64,000 nt of DNA from positions 234,501 to 298,500 of the forward strand of contig NC_022571.1 in the NCBI RefSeq assembly GCF_000473995.1, in the 5' to 3' direction. Each line of letters begins with the position of its first letter. Within the stretch, counting starts at the first letter, position 1. Shown piece by piece: positions 1 through 8,667 of this stretch. Under the pieces are notes generated by a model, which was not told where the DNA came from, did not search any database, and saw nothing but the letters and a program-made list of their open reading frames with translations. A program made the translations under genes and the position numbers. This DNA comes from Clostridium saccharobutylicum DSM 13864. Its GTDB lineage: Bacteria; Bacillota; Clostridia; Clostridiales; Clostridiaceae.

Positions 1-362
1 TTAGGTTTAAACTTAATCCCTTTTTTGTGTATAAAATTAATATATTATAGATATGTTTTTTATTTAAATTGATAAAAATAATCAGCTTTTTATTGAATAT
101 ATGCAATTTTAGTATATAATAAAACTAATAATTAAATTGTATATACAGTAAGAATGTAAAAGAAAACAATGAATCGATGATGTAATATGTATTTTTAGCT
201 ATGCAAGTAAAATAATTGCTGATATTTTCATTATTGAAGAATATTATAAATTAATTGCTACAGAGTAAACATCATTGAGATTTATTTTTTTATATGCATA
301 AAATAAGCGTATAAGACATCTGTATAATATATTAAGAATATAAACATCATGGAGGTTAGGCA
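1..362. other. Intergenic region upstream of ecfA1
   Basis: No gene is visible. The first bases include a short T-run (about 20-26) that could be the tail of a terminator for a gene left of the window. In clostridia rplQ usually lies there, but it is not visible here. A TATAAT hexamer at 323-328 lacks a convincing -35, so the ecfA1 promoter is not assigned. The ecfA1 Shine-Dalgarno GGAGG lies at about 351-355. Confidence 0.5.
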
Positions 363-1214
363 ATGAGTGACACGATGATAGAGTGCCAAAATGTATCTTT
401 TAAATATGTAAAGAATACTGAGGGAGTCACTGAAGAAAAATATGCAGTAAAGAATGTTAACCTAAAAGTAAAAAAAGGAGAATTTCTAGTTGTATTAGGT
501 CATAATGGGTCTGGTAAATCAACAATTGCCAAGCATATGAATGCATTGGTAGTACCAAGTGAAGGAACAGTGTTAGTTGATGGTATTGATACTAAAGATC
601 CAGAAAAAGTATGGGAGATTAGATCTAAAGCAGGAATGGTCTTTCAAAATCCTGATAATCAATTAGTTGCTACTATAGTTGAAGAAGATGTAGCATTTGG
701 TCCAGAAAATTTAGGTATTGAGCCATCAGAAATACGCCGCAGAGTTGATGAAAGTTTAGAGAAGGTTGGAATGAGCGAATACAAAAGACATGCACCTCAC
801 CTTTTATCTGGTGGTCAAAAACAAAGAATAGCGATTGCTGGAATTCTTGCAATTAAGCCACAATGTATAATTTTTGATGAGCCAACAGCTATGTTAGATC
901 CATCTGGTAGAAAAGAAGTTTTAAATAATATAAAAGATCTTAACAAAAAGTATGGAATTACTATAGTGTTGATAACACATTATATGGATGAAGCAGCACA
1001 AGCAGATAGAATTATAGTAATGGATGGCGGGAAGATTATGATGGAAGGAATACCAAGAGAAATTTTCCCTCAAGTAGACAGAATGAAACAAATAGGATTG
1101 GATGTACCACAAGTTACTGAACTGGCTTACGAATTAAAAAAAGCGGGAATACAGATAGATGAAAAAATATTAAATGTAGATGAGATGGTGAATGAGTTAT
1201 GTCGATTAAAATAG
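363..1214 (+). CDS. ecfA1: Energy-coupling factor transporter ATPase EcfA1
   Basis: ATPase subunit of a group II energy-coupling factor (ECF) transporter. It works with EcfA2 and the membrane coupler EcfT to power substrate-binding S components for vitamins or metal ions. The 283-residue protein has Walker [10 protein letters not shown] (residues 46-54), the signature LLSGGQKQR, Walker [12 protein letters not shown] and H-loop ITHYMDEA. It ends with the C-terminal extension typical of EcfA. ATG follows GGAGG. It is the first gene of the ecfA1-ecfA2-ecfT cluster and overlaps ecfA2 by 16 nt, so the two are probably translationally coupled. No S component is encoded here, which fits a shared module serving several S proteins. 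Confidence 0.95.
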   Translation: MSDTMIECQNVSFKYVKNTEGVTEEKYAVKNVNLKVKKGEFLVVLGHNGSGKSTIAKHMNALVVPSEGTVLVDGIDTKDPEKVWEIRSKAGMVFQNPDNQLVATIVEEDVAFGPENLGIEPSEIRRRVDESLEKVGMSEYKRHAPHLLSGGQKQRIAIAGILAIKPQCIIFDEPTAMLDPSGRKEVLNNIKDLNKKYGITIVLITHYMDEAAQADRIIVMDGGKIMMEGIPREIFPQVDRMKQIGLDVPQVTELAYELKKAGIQIDEKILNVDEMVNELCRLK

Positions 1215-2068
1215 AAAATTTAACACATATATATATGCCTAAAAGTCCATTTGAAAAAGTTGCTTTAGATAATGTGTCTTTAGATATAAAGGATGGAGAA
1301 TTTGTAGCATTAATTGGACACACTGGTTCAGGAAAGTCAACATTAATTCAACATTTTAATGGATTGTTGGAAGCTACTAGTGGAAAAATAATTGTAGACG
1401 GGATAGATATTACAGATAAGAAGGTTAAATTAGCATATGTAAGAAAGAAAGTTGGTTTAGTATTTCAATATCCAGAATATCAACTTTTTGAAGAAACTAT
1501 AGCTAAAGATATAGCATTTGGACCTAGAAATTTAGGCCTTTCTGAAGATGAAATTCATAATAGAGTAGTTAAATCTATGGAGATGGTAGGTTTAGATTAT
1601 GAAACCTATAAAGATAAGTCACCATTTGATTTAAGTGGAGGGCAAAAGAGAAGAGTTGCAATTGCTGGTGTTGTAGCTATGCAGCCAACAACATTAATAT
1701 TAGATGAGCCAACAGCGGGATTGGATCCTAAAGGTAGAGATGATATATTAAATCAAATAAGTAAGTTACATAAGGATTACAACATGACTATAATCATAGT
1801 TAGTCATAGTATGGAAGATGTTGCGAATATTGCAGAGAGAATAATTGTAATGAATCATGGAAAAGTAGCATTACAGGGAACTCCAGCAAAGGTATTTAAG
1901 GAAGTTGATTTATTAGAGCAAATAGGTCTTGGAGTGCCACAAGTAACATATCTAGTTAGAGCATTGAGACAAAAAGGATTTAATATTTCAGATGAGATAT
2001 TCACTATAGAAGAGGCTAAGAAAGAACTCTTATCTATTCTAAAAGCAAAAAGTGTAAAGGGGGAATAG
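1199..2068 (+). CDS. ecfA2: Energy-coupling factor transporter ATPase EcfA2
   Basis: Second, non-identical ATPase of the ECF module, expected to pair with EcfA1. The 289-residue protein shows Walker [11 protein letters not shown]-loop FQYPEYQLF, signature DLSGGQKRR, Walker [12 protein letters not shown] and switch histidine VSHSMED. The start ATG lies inside the end of ecfA1 with only a weak GGTGA upstream, consistent with coupled translation. EcfT begins 6 nt after the stop. The order A1-A2-T followed by truA and rplM-rpsI is the common Firmicute arrangement, which supports the assignment beyond generic ABC homology. Confidence 0.95.
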   Translation: MSIKIENLTHIYMPKSPFEKVALDNVSLDIKDGEFVALIGHTGSGKSTLIQHFNGLLEATSGKIIVDGIDITDKKVKLAYVRKKVGLVFQYPEYQLFEETIAKDIAFGPRNLGLSEDEIHNRVVKSMEMVGLDYETYKDKSPFDLSGGQKRRVAIAGVVAMQPTTLILDEPTAGLDPKGRDDILNQISKLHKDYNMTIIIVSHSMEDVANIAERIIVMNHGKVALQGTPAKVFKEVDLLEQIGLGVPQVTYLVRALRQKGFNISDEIFTIEEAKKELLSILKAKSVKGE

Positions 2069-2074
2069 GTAATT

Positions 2075-2878
2075 ATGCTAAAAGAGATTACAATAGGGCA
2101 GTATCTACCAGGTGAATCTTTTATTCATAAACTAGATCCTAGAACTAAAATTTTGATATCTATATTTTTTATTGCATGCTTATTTATAGTAAATAAGTTT
2201 GTTGGATATACTTTTATTGTAGCATTTTTGCTTGCGATAATAGCTATAGCCAAAATTCCAGTTAGATTTATATTTAATGGACTAAAGCCAATTGTTTTAC
2301 TAGTAATATTAACTGCAGTTTTAAATATTTTTATGACAAGAGGTGCAGAAGGTACTGAATTATTTAGTATAGGTGTCTTAAAAGTGTATCCAGAAGGGCT
2401 TAGAATTGCTGGTTTTATGGCTGCAAGATTAATCTTGTTAATAATAGGAACATCACTCTTAACATTGACCACATCACCTATTGAATTAACAGATGGAATT
2501 GAGAAACTGCTTAAACCTATAGGAAAAGAAATGGCTCACGAATTGGCAATGATGATGACAATAGCTTTAAGATTTATACCAACATTAATAGATGAGACTG
2601 ATAAAATAATGAAAGCACAAAAAGCTAGAGGTGCAGATTTTGATTCGGGTGGACTAATGAAGAAGGCAAAATCGTTAATACCATTACTAGTACCATTATT
2701 TATTAGTTCATTTAGAAGAGCTGATGAATTGGCAATGGCTATGGAAGCTAGGGGGTACAGAGGCGGAGCTGGAAGAACTCGAATGAAAGTATTAAAATTC
2801 ACGTCTAGAGATATAATTGCATTTGGAGTATTTATTTTATTAGTTTTATGGTGCATAGTAGTTAGATTTATACTATAA
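2075..2878 (+). CDS. ecfT: Energy-coupling factor transporter transmembrane protein EcfT
   Basis: Membrane coupler of the ECF transporter, linking EcfA ATPases to S components. The 267-residue protein has several hydrophobic helices (about 28-47, 51-70, 106-128 and 245-265). Its cytoplasmic coupling helices carry the two hallmark Ala-Arg-Gly motifs, in QKARGAD and MEARGYRGG. It starts 6 nt after ecfA2 and completes the three-gene module. Length and motifs match the family. Confidence 0.95.
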   Translation: MLKEITIGQYLPGESFIHKLDPRTKILISIFFIACLFIVNKFVGYTFIVAFLLAIIAIAKIPVRFIFNGLKPIVLLVILTAVLNIFMTRGAEGTELFSIGVLKVYPEGLRIAGFMAARLILLIIGTSLLTLTTSPIELTDGIEKLLKPIGKEMAHELAMMMTIALRFIPTLIDETDKIMKAQKARGADFDSGGLMKKAKSLIPLLVPLFISSFRRADELAMAMEARGYRGGAGRTRMKVLKFTSRDIIAFGVFILLVLWCIVVRFIL

Positions 2879-3046
2879 TGTATTGTTTCAATAAATTTGT
2901 AAATGCTGATTTAGCTATTAACCAATTTTAACTTAATTCATAGCATATGAATTTACAAAATAAAAAATATTTAAATAGGAGGTGTGCTAGGTTATTTCCT
3001 AATAGGATATATCATAGCTGCCTTCATTTTGATTAAGAGGACATAT

Positions 3047-3781
3047 ATGAGAAATATAAAGTTGATAATTGAATTTGATGGAAGTAATTTTTGTGGATGG
3101 CAAAGGCAACCAAAAGGAAGAACAGTTCAAAAGACAATTGAAACTGCAATCTTTAAGGCAACGGGAGAGAATATTTTGATAAATGGCAGCTCTAGAACTG
3201 ATGCTGGAGTTCATGCTAGAGAAATGGTTGCTAACTTTTTTACTAATAGTACGATACCGGGTGATAAATTTAGAGAAGCACTGAATACCAGATTACCAGA
3301 AGATGTTTCTATTATTAAATCAGAAGAGGTTGATGATGAATTTCATGCTAGATATTCATCAAAAGGAAAAACTTATTCATATACAATTGTAAATAGATAT
3401 GAGAGATTATCTTTAGGTCATCAATACCTTTATCATTGTAAATATAATCTAGATGTAGATGCAATGAAAGAGGCATGTAAATATTTTATTGGAATTCATG
3501 ATTTTAAAGCATTCATGTCTCCAGGAAGTTCTATAAAGACGACTGTGAGAAATGTTATGCAATTATATATAGAACAAAAAGGGAATAATATAAAAATATT
3601 TATAACTGCTGATGGCTTTTTGTATAATATGGTAAGAATAATAGTAGGAACATTAATTAAGGTGGGGAATGGAAAACTAAAACCTGAAGATATAAAAAGT
3701 ATAATAGCAGAAGGTAATAGAAAAAGAGCTGGTATGTGTGTTCCACCAAATGGCTTAATATTAGAAAAAGTTTTTTATTAA
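3047..3781 (+). CDS. truA: tRNA pseudouridine(38-40) synthase TruA
   Basis: Isomerises uridines 38-40 in tRNA anticodon stem-loops to pseudouridine. The protein is 244 residues from ATG 3047, with the catalytic aspartate in [12 protein letters not shown] (Asp52) and the family motifs NFCGWQRQP and [19 protein letters not shown] six bases upstream supports this start. An in-frame GTG at 2984 would add 21 residues, but that GTG overlaps a TAGGAGG sequence and the added residues do not resemble TruA. The gene follows ecfT and precedes rplM, as in many Firmicutes. Confidence 0.93.
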   Translation: MRNIKLIIEFDGSNFCGWQRQPKGRTVQKTIETAIFKATGENILINGSSRTDAGVHAREMVANFFTNSTIPGDKFREALNTRLPEDVSIIKSEEVDDEFHARYSSKGKTYSYTIVNRYERLSLGHQYLYHCKYNLDVDAMKEACKYFIGIHDFKAFMSPGSSIKTTVRNVMQLYIEQKGNNIKIFITADGFLYNMVRIIVGTLIKVGNGKLKPEDIKSIIAEGNRKRAGMCVPPNGLILEKVFY

Positions 3782-3795
3782 ATGCCAAAAATATG

Positions 3796-3824
3796 TTGAC
3801 ACGCCCGTAAGCGTGTATTATAAT
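3796..3824 (+). promoter_or_regulatory. Vegetative promoter of rplM-rpsI
   Basis: TTGACA (3796-3801), a 17-nt spacer and TATAAT (3819-3824): a consensus sigma-A promoter, as expected for ribosomal protein genes. The spacer holds a perfect inverted repeat, ACACGC (3799-3804) and GCGTGT (3811-3816), which overlaps the end of the -35 box. Confidence 0.85.
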
Positions 3825-3832
3825 AAGTTTGT

Positions 3833-3940
3833 TTGTTAAAACATTTATGTATATAAGATCCACTAGCCCCGGGTCTTGACATAAAGGATTTTTACTTTAA
3901 ATTAAGTAAAGAATTAATGTAAGTTCAGGGAGGGAAACAG
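3833..3940 (+). promoter_or_regulatory. L13-type ribosomal protein leader RNA
   Basis: The untranslated leader between the promoter and rplM contains a hairpin, AAGATCC (3855-3861) pairing with GGGTCTT (3871-3877), around a C-rich loop. As I recall the Firmicute L13 leader, which mediates feedback control of rplM-rpsI, it has this type of GATCC/GGGTCTT hairpin. The call rests on that memory plus position directly before rplM. A covariance search would settle it. Confidence 0.6.
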
Positions 3941-4375
3941 ATGAAATCATACATTGCTAAAGCAAGTGAAATCGAAAGAAAATGGTATGTTGTTGATGCT
4001 GCTGGTAAGCCACTAGGTAGAGTTGCTAGCCAAGTTGCTTCAATTTTAAGAGGTAAAAATAAGCCAATATTTACACCTAATGTTGACTGCGGAGACTTCG
4101 TTATCGTAATTAACGCAGAACAAGTAGTTTTAACTGGTAAGAAGTTAGACCAAAAATTAATGAGAAAGCATAGTCTTTACCCAGGCGGATTAAAAGAAAC
4201 TCCATATAGAGTAGTATTAGATAAGAAACCTGAATTCGCTTTTGAAGAAGCTGTAAGAAGAATGCTTCCAAATGGTGTATTAGGAAGACAAATGTTAAAG
4301 AAATTAAACGTATATAGAGGTGCTGAACATAATCATGCAGCTCAAAAACCAGAAGTACTAGAATTAAGATACTAA
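3941..4375 (+). CDS. rplM: 50S ribosomal protein L13
   Basis: Primary-binding protein of the large ribosomal subunit. The 144 residues begin [20 protein letters not shown] and contain the typical [15 protein letters not shown] and [18 protein letters not shown] segments, with full family length. ATG follows AGGGAGGG. It is co-transcribed with rpsI, 26 nt downstream, from the consensus promoter and structured leader. Confidence 0.98.
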   Translation: MKSYIAKASEIERKWYVVDAAGKPLGRVASQVASILRGKNKPIFTPNVDCGDFVIVINAEQVVLTGKKLDQKLMRKHSLYPGGLKETPYRVVLDKKPEFAFEEAVRRMLPNGVLGRQMLKKLNVYRGAEHNHAAQKPEVLELRY

Positions 4376-4401
4376 TACGATCTCGGGAGGAGGAATAAGA
4401 A

Positions 4402-4794
4402 ATGGCAAAAGTTCAATACATGGGAACTGGAAGAAGAAAGAAATCAGTTGCAAGAGTAAGACTTGTACCAGGAAATGGTAAGGTTGTTGTAAATAAAAGA
4501 GAAATAGAAAACTTTTTTGGTTTAGAAACATTAAGAGTTATCGTAAACCAACCATTAGTTTTAACTGAAACTAAAGATAAGTTTGACGTTTTAGTAAATG
4601 TTCACGGTGGTGGATTTACAGGTCAAGCAGGAGCTATCAGACATGGTATAGCTAGAGCATTAGTTAAATCAGATGAAGCTTTAAAATCAGAATTAAAAAA
4701 GGCTGGATTCTTAACTAGAGATTCAAGAATGAAGGAAAGAAAGAAATACGGTCTTAAAAAGGCAAGAAAAGCTTCTCAATTCTCAAAGAGATAG
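4402..4794 (+). CDS. rpsI: 30S ribosomal protein S9
   Basis: Small-subunit ribosomal protein whose basic C-terminal tail reaches the P-site tRNA. The 130 residues contain [14 protein letters not shown] at the N terminus and end in [12 protein letters not shown], the conserved tail. It follows rplM by 26 nt with GGGAGGAGG before the ATG. A terminator lies just downstream, closing the two-gene operon. Confidence 0.98.
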   Translation: MAKVQYMGTGRRKKSVARVRLVPGNGKVVVNKREIENFFGLETLRVIVNQPLVLTETKDKFDVLVNVHGGGFTGQAGAIRHGIARALVKSDEALKSELKKAGFLTRDSRMKERKKYGLKKARKASQFSKR

Positions 4795-4807
4795 TTTGTG
4801 CAGCAAA

Positions 4808-4838
4808 AAGGGAGAAAATTATTTTCTCTCTTTTTTTG
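4808..4838 (+). terminator. rho-independent terminator of rplM-rpsI
   Basis: GAGAAAAT (4812-4819) pairs with ATTTTCTC (4821-4828), followed by a run of T. It starts about 15 nt after the rpsI stop. Confidence 0.85.
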
Positions 4839-5193
4839 TGTAAAAAATTATAATAAAGCAAAATCTGCGAATAATTTTTCAAAGTAGAAGAAACTACTAA
4901 GTAGATTTTCTTTTATCAGTTAGGTTACGATTTTAATAAATATAAGAAGATTCTTAAAGATTTATAGAGTTTTTAAGAATCATTTTATTTTTCCTGGGAA
5001 ATATGAAATTTTACAATGAGAGTTAATCTTATGTAATGTAAATATAACATGATAGTGCATGTCTATAACAATCCATATGCTTAATTGTAAATGTAAAATT
5101 ATATATGTGACATTATTTGATGAATTTGAATAATAAAACTCATATAACACATAATATCTAATGGAATCTGATATAATGGGAGGAGTTAGTTAC
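4839..5193. other. Intergenic region between rpsI and cwlD
   Basis: This stretch holds repeat C copy 1 (4861-4912). It also holds an AT-rich inverted pair at about 4949-4982 (AAGATTCTTAAAG with TTTAAGAATC), a possible second terminator-like hairpin. No gene or clear promoter is seen in the rest. Confidence 0.5.
4861..4912 (+). repeat. Repeat family C, copy 1
   Basis: Begins AATCTGCGAATAATTTTT and ends GTAGATTTTCTTTT. Compared by eye, it matches 18541-18600 and 26062-26124 in both halves. In copies 2 and 3 the end contains AAGCAGATTTTCTTG; here it is AAGTAGATTTTCTTT. The beginning (AATCTGC) and the end (GCAGATT) form short inverted termini. Confidence 0.6.
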
Positions 5194-5859
5194 ATGAATA
5201 TAAAAAGAGTACTAGCATTGATTTGTATAATTTTCTTAGTTTTTGTAATTCCAATGAGAGTTAGTGCAAATGATGAAAATAATGAAAAACATATAATACT
5301 AATAGATGCTGGACATGGAGGAATAGATGGTGGTGCAAGATCAAAAAATGGAACAATAGAAAAGGATATAAATTTAGCAATAGCTACAAAGTTAAAAAAT
5401 AAATTAGAAGATAGTGGATATGCTGTTTATATGACACGAGAAGATGATTCAGAGTTAGATAAAAAGAAAGTTAATGATTTAAATGCACGGTGTAAAATGA
5501 AAAAAGATAAAAAATGTGATGTTTTTATTTCAATACACCAAAATATGTTTCCAAGTCCTAAATGTTTTGGAGCACAAGTATGGTATTCATCAAATGATAA
5601 GAGTAAAGTTTTAGCTGAGCATATTCAAAATTCATTGAAAGAAAAAATAGATGATAATAATAAGAGAATTCCTAAAGCAGCTAAGGAACAATACAGAATA
5701 TTAAGAGATGGTTATGATGGTGCGTGTGTTTTAGTAGAGTGTGGTTTTCTATCCAATTATGAAGAGGAACAAAAATTAAAGAGTGATGAACATCAAGATA
5801 AGATAGTAGATTCAATTATATTTGGTGTTGACAGATATTTTAATAATGCTAGCAATTAA
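5194..5859 (+). CDS. cwlD: N-acetylmuramoyl-L-alanine amidase, CwlD-like
   Basis: Zinc-dependent amidase_3 enzyme that cuts the amide bond between muramic acid and the stem peptide. CwlD proteins start muramic-delta-lactam formation in spore cortex. The 221-residue protein has a signal peptide (about residues 1-26, ending VSA), zinc-ligand motif DAGHGGIDGGA, a second histidine in SIHQNMF and the catalytic glutamate in VLVECGFLSN. ATG 5194 is chosen because GGGAGG lies 8-9 nt upstream; an earlier in-frame ATG at 5161 has no such site. It has no SPOR or wall-binding domain, which fits CwlD. The gene stands alone between repeats. Confidence 0.87.
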   Translation: MNIKRVLALICIIFLVFVIPMRVSANDENNEKHIILIDAGHGGIDGGARSKNGTIEKDINLAIATKLKNKLEDSGYAVYMTREDDSELDKKKVNDLNARCKMKKDKKCDVFISIHQNMFPSPKCFGAQVWYSSNDKSKVLAEHIQNSLKEKIDDNNKRIPKAAKEQYRILRDGYDGACVLVECGFLSNYEEEQKLKSDEHQDKIVDSIIFGVDRYFNNASN

Positions 5860-5938
5860 GCATCTTTACAAAATAATAATGCAATATAATAAGAATGGTT
5901 AAGTTTATATTAAATGATATGATCTGATATAGAAAACG

Positions 5939-6006
5939 AGCTGTTTCAAAAATTAAACTTAAAAAGTGATGATTGACTTTTAACCTTAATTTTGAGACAG
6001 CTATTT
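5939..6006 (+). terminator. Family D hairpin downstream of cwlD
   Basis: AGCTGTTTCAAAAATTAA pairs with TTAATTTTGAGACAGCT across a loop of about 30 nt. It lies between convergent cwlD and the small minus-strand gene at 6086 and could stop transcription from either side. It belongs to the GCTGTCTCAAA hairpin group seen also at 18369, 28100 and 30575. Confidence 0.6.
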
Positions 6007-6085
6007 ATATATAAGTGTAAAGTTTAAATAATTAAATCATAAATAGTATGTTGAATAGAATATTAAAAAGTGTAATAAGATTTGC

Positions 6086-6283
6086 CTATATATTAGTGTT
6101 TGATATAGTATATCTCTCTTCTTCAGAAATTGGACCAACTTTTATACTATTTTTAGGTGAATCTGTAGAATAAGAATTTCTATTTATTAGTAAAAACATA
6201 TTATATATTATTAAGCCAATTAAGCAAAGAATTAAAATATGAATTATAAGATTAGCAATTTTATTTAATTTTTTATCATCCAT
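6086..6283 (-). CDS. Small predicted membrane protein
   Basis: I do not recognise this 65-residue protein. It has a charged N terminus (MDDKKLNK), one strong membrane segment at about residues 10-32 and a polar tail with several Ser, Asn and Glu residues. A Shine-Dalgarno-like AAGAGG lies 9 nt before the ATG on the minus strand. The gene stands alone between the cwlD hairpin and the divergent fumarase genes. The membrane segment and ribosome binding site favour a real gene, but no family is assigned. Confidence 0.55.
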   Translation of the reverse strand: MDDKKLNKIANLIIHILILCLIGLIIYNMFLLINRNSYSTDSPKNSIKVGPISEEERYTISNTNI

Positions 6284-6449
6284 AATTATATACCTCTTAA
6301 TATGAAAACTGCTTATTATTAATTATAGTAGAAAAATAGGAGAAATATGAAAAATCTAAAGGATAAATTTTTAATATATAGAATATAGATTATTAGATGC
6401 GAGGGATAAAATATAAAAATAAATAAAAAATAGTAAAGGAATTGATAAA

Positions 6450-7292
6450 ATGAGAGAAGTTAATGTTGAGCTTATTACAGAGGCAGTAAAAAATTTATCT
6501 ATCGAGGCTAATTATTTTTTGGGAAAAGACATTAAACAAGCATTACAAAAATGTAAAAAAGAAGAAACTTGGAATTTGGCAGAAGATGTTTTAGAAAAAA
6601 TAATAATCAATTCTGAAATTGCTAGTAATGAGCAGATGCCTATGTGTCAAGATACAGGAATGGCTTGTGTATTTGTTGAAATAGGACAAGACGTTCATTT
6701 AGTTGGAGGAAGAATTGAGGATGCTATTAACGAAGGTGTACGTAGAGGATATGAGGAAGGATTTTTAAGAAAATCAGTTGTAGGAGATCCAATTAAAAGA
6801 ATTAATACAAAGGATAATACACCAGCTATAATTTATTATAATATTGTGGATGGAGATAAAATTAAAATAACATTAGCACCAAAAGGATTTGGATCTGAAA
6901 ATATGAGTAAAATAGGTATGCTTAAGCCATCAGATGGATTAGAAGGTGTTAAGAAGTTTATATTGGAGACAGTTAAAGCTGCTGGACCTAATCCTTGCCC
7001 TCCGATGGTAATAGGTGTTGGAATAGGTGGAACATTTGATAAAGCTGCGTATTTGGCTAAAAAGGCATTACTTAGACCTATAAATATAAGAAATAATAAT
7101 GATTTTTATAAGGAACTAGAAATAGAATTATTAGATAAAATAAATGAATTAGGAATCGGACCACAAGGTTTTGGGGGAAAGACTACTGCTTTAGGATTAA
7201 ATATAGAAACTTATCCAACTCATATTGCAGGATTACCTGTTGCAGTAAATATAAATTGTCATGCAACTAGACATAAAGAGACTATAATATAA
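6450..7292 (+). CDS. fumA: Fumarate hydratase (class I, [4Fe-4S]) alpha subunit
   Basis: Large part of a two-subunit iron-sulfur hydro-lyase that interconverts fumarate and malate. The family also includes L-tartrate dehydratase. The 280-residue protein has cysteines in MPMCQDTGMACVF and in NPCPPMVIGVGIGG, the expected cluster ligands, and the ending LPVAVNINCHATRH typical of the alpha chain. The beta subunit is at 7588. Substrate choice between fumarate and tartrate is inferred from the usual clostridial role. The ribosome binding site (AAAGGA) is modest. Confidence 0.88.
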   Translation: MREVNVELITEAVKNLSIEANYFLGKDIKQALQKCKKEETWNLAEDVLEKIIINSEIASNEQMPMCQDTGMACVFVEIGQDVHLVGGRIEDAINEGVRRGYEEGFLRKSVVGDPIKRINTKDNTPAIIYYNIVDGDKIKITLAPKGFGSENMSKIGMLKPSDGLEGVKKFILETVKAAGPNPCPPMVIGVGIGGTFDKAAYLAKKALLRPINIRNNNDFYKELEIELLDKINELGIGPQGFGGKTTALGLNIETYPTHIAGLPVAVNINCHATRHKETII

Positions 7293-7587
7293 TATATATG
7301 TTTAAAATTGAAATCTGCATTAAGACTAGGTACGGTATCACTAAATCAATGAATAAATCATATTGCAACATATATATATTGTAATTTAAATTTTCAGTAA
7401 AATTAAATCACTATTATTCATTTTGGTGTAAATTATTTTTGAGAAATATATAGTATGCTTGGAAAAAGATAATAGATATTAGAAAGTTATAATTATAAAT
7501 TTAGATAAATAGATTATAGAAATTTGAATGTAATTTATGATATTTAACAAAAACAAATAAGAAGTTATAGTATTGGGGGAATAATAA

Positions 7588-8145
7588 ATGGAGATAAAGT
7601 TACATACACCTCTTACAGAAGATAGAATATCAAACTTAAGGGCAGGAGATAGTATTCTTTTAAGTGGAACGATTTACTCGGCTAGAGATGCAGCACATAA
7701 AAGACTAATAGAATTACTAGATGAAGGAAAAGAATTACCGTTAAATATAAAAGATGAAATTATATATTATGTTGGACCATCACCAGCAAAACCAGGAAAG
7801 GTAATAGGATCAGCGGGACCTACAACTAGTTATAGAATGGATGCTTATGCCCCAAAGTTAATGGATTTGGGGTTAAAAGGAATGATTGGAAAGGGTGCGA
7901 GAAATACAGAAGTAATAGAATCTATTAAAAAAAATAAGGCAGTTTATTTTGGAGCAATTGGAGGCGCAGCTGCTTTAATAGGTAAGAGTATTGTTAAGTC
8001 TGAAATAATAGCATATGAGGATTTGGGTGCTGAAGCAATAAGAAAAATGGAAGTTAAAGATATGCCTTTGGTTGTAATCATAGATTCTAAAGGAGATAAT
8101 CTTTATGAATTAGGACAAAAAGAATATTTAGATTCAATTAAGTAA
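7588..8145 (+). CDS. fumB: Fumarate hydratase (class I) beta subunit
   Basis: Small part of the iron-sulfur fumarase, matching the C-terminal half of fused enzymes. The 185-residue protein has the diagnostic YVGPSPAKPGKVIGSAGPTT segment and GAIGGAAALIGKSI. ATG is preceded by GGGGGA. It lies 295 nt after the alpha subunit, an unusually long gap for two subunits of one enzyme. I see no clear terminator or promoter in the gap. A terminator follows the gene. Confidence 0.88.
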   Translation: MEIKLHTPLTEDRISNLRAGDSILLSGTIYSARDAAHKRLIELLDEGKELPLNIKDEIIYYVGPSPAKPGKVIGSAGPTTSYRMDAYAPKLMDLGLKGMIGKGARNTEVIESIKKNKAVYFGAIGGAAALIGKSIVKSEIIAYEDLGAEAIRKMEVKDMPLVVIIDSKGDNLYELGQKEYLDSIK

Positions 8146-8191
8146 AAGTTAATTTAAAGATATCGTATATAAGTAACTTAAAGATATTAAT

Positions 8192-8236
8192 AAATAAAAA
8201 ATGAGCTTTGAATAAAACTAGCTCTATTTTTTATTT
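8192..8236 (+). terminator. rho-independent terminator after fumarase beta
   Basis: AATAAAAAATGAGCT pairs with AGCTCTATTTTTTATT. The A-rich left arm and T-rich right arm allow it to work in both directions. Confidence 0.8.
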
Positions 8237-8395
8237 ATTCAATATTTTAAAAAAATTGAAAGTTTATAGGTTTTACAATTTAATCAAAGAATTACATTCT
8301 ATTATAAGGAAATATTAGTTCAGTGTGTAAATTATAAATATAAACAAAAATATAAATTTATTATTTTTATATGTTGATATAGATAATAAAATGTA

Positions 8396-8656
8396 AACTT
8401 GGACTTATGCGATAATTTACCGAAATGACAGGTATTCTGCTGTTCAGGTTACTGAGAATAAGTTGAGGCTTTCTAGCATCAGAAGTTGCACCATTTCAGC
8501 ATGCTCCCGAGACAAGCTCGTGACAAGCAAAAATGGAACAACTTTTGATGAAGAAATGCCTGCAACATATTCTCTAATGTAACACTTCACAAAAGAGTAC
8601 CTATCCTTTCTGATATAGTATATATTTTAAAGTATAAGTATAGTTCTTAAATTGGT
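8396..8656. repeat. Repeat family B, copy 1 (nested hairpin element)
   Basis: The outer arms are ACCGAAATGACAGGTATTCT and AGAGTACCTATCCTTTCT. The inner stem is CATCAGAAGTTG (8477-8488) with CAACTTTTGATG (8539-8550), then CCATTT (8491-8496) with AAATGG (8531-8536). The loop motif GCATGCTCCC is at 8499-8508. It shares its plan with 36967-37213 and 61936-62196. It fills the gap between convergent fumarase beta and the YitT gene. Confidence 0.75.
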
Positions 8657-8667
8657 TATCTATAATT

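Noticed and set aside
2984..3046. GTG start extending truA by 21 residues
   Set aside because: The GTG overlaps the AGGAGG sequence, the added residues are unlike TruA, and ATG 3047 has its own well-spaced site.
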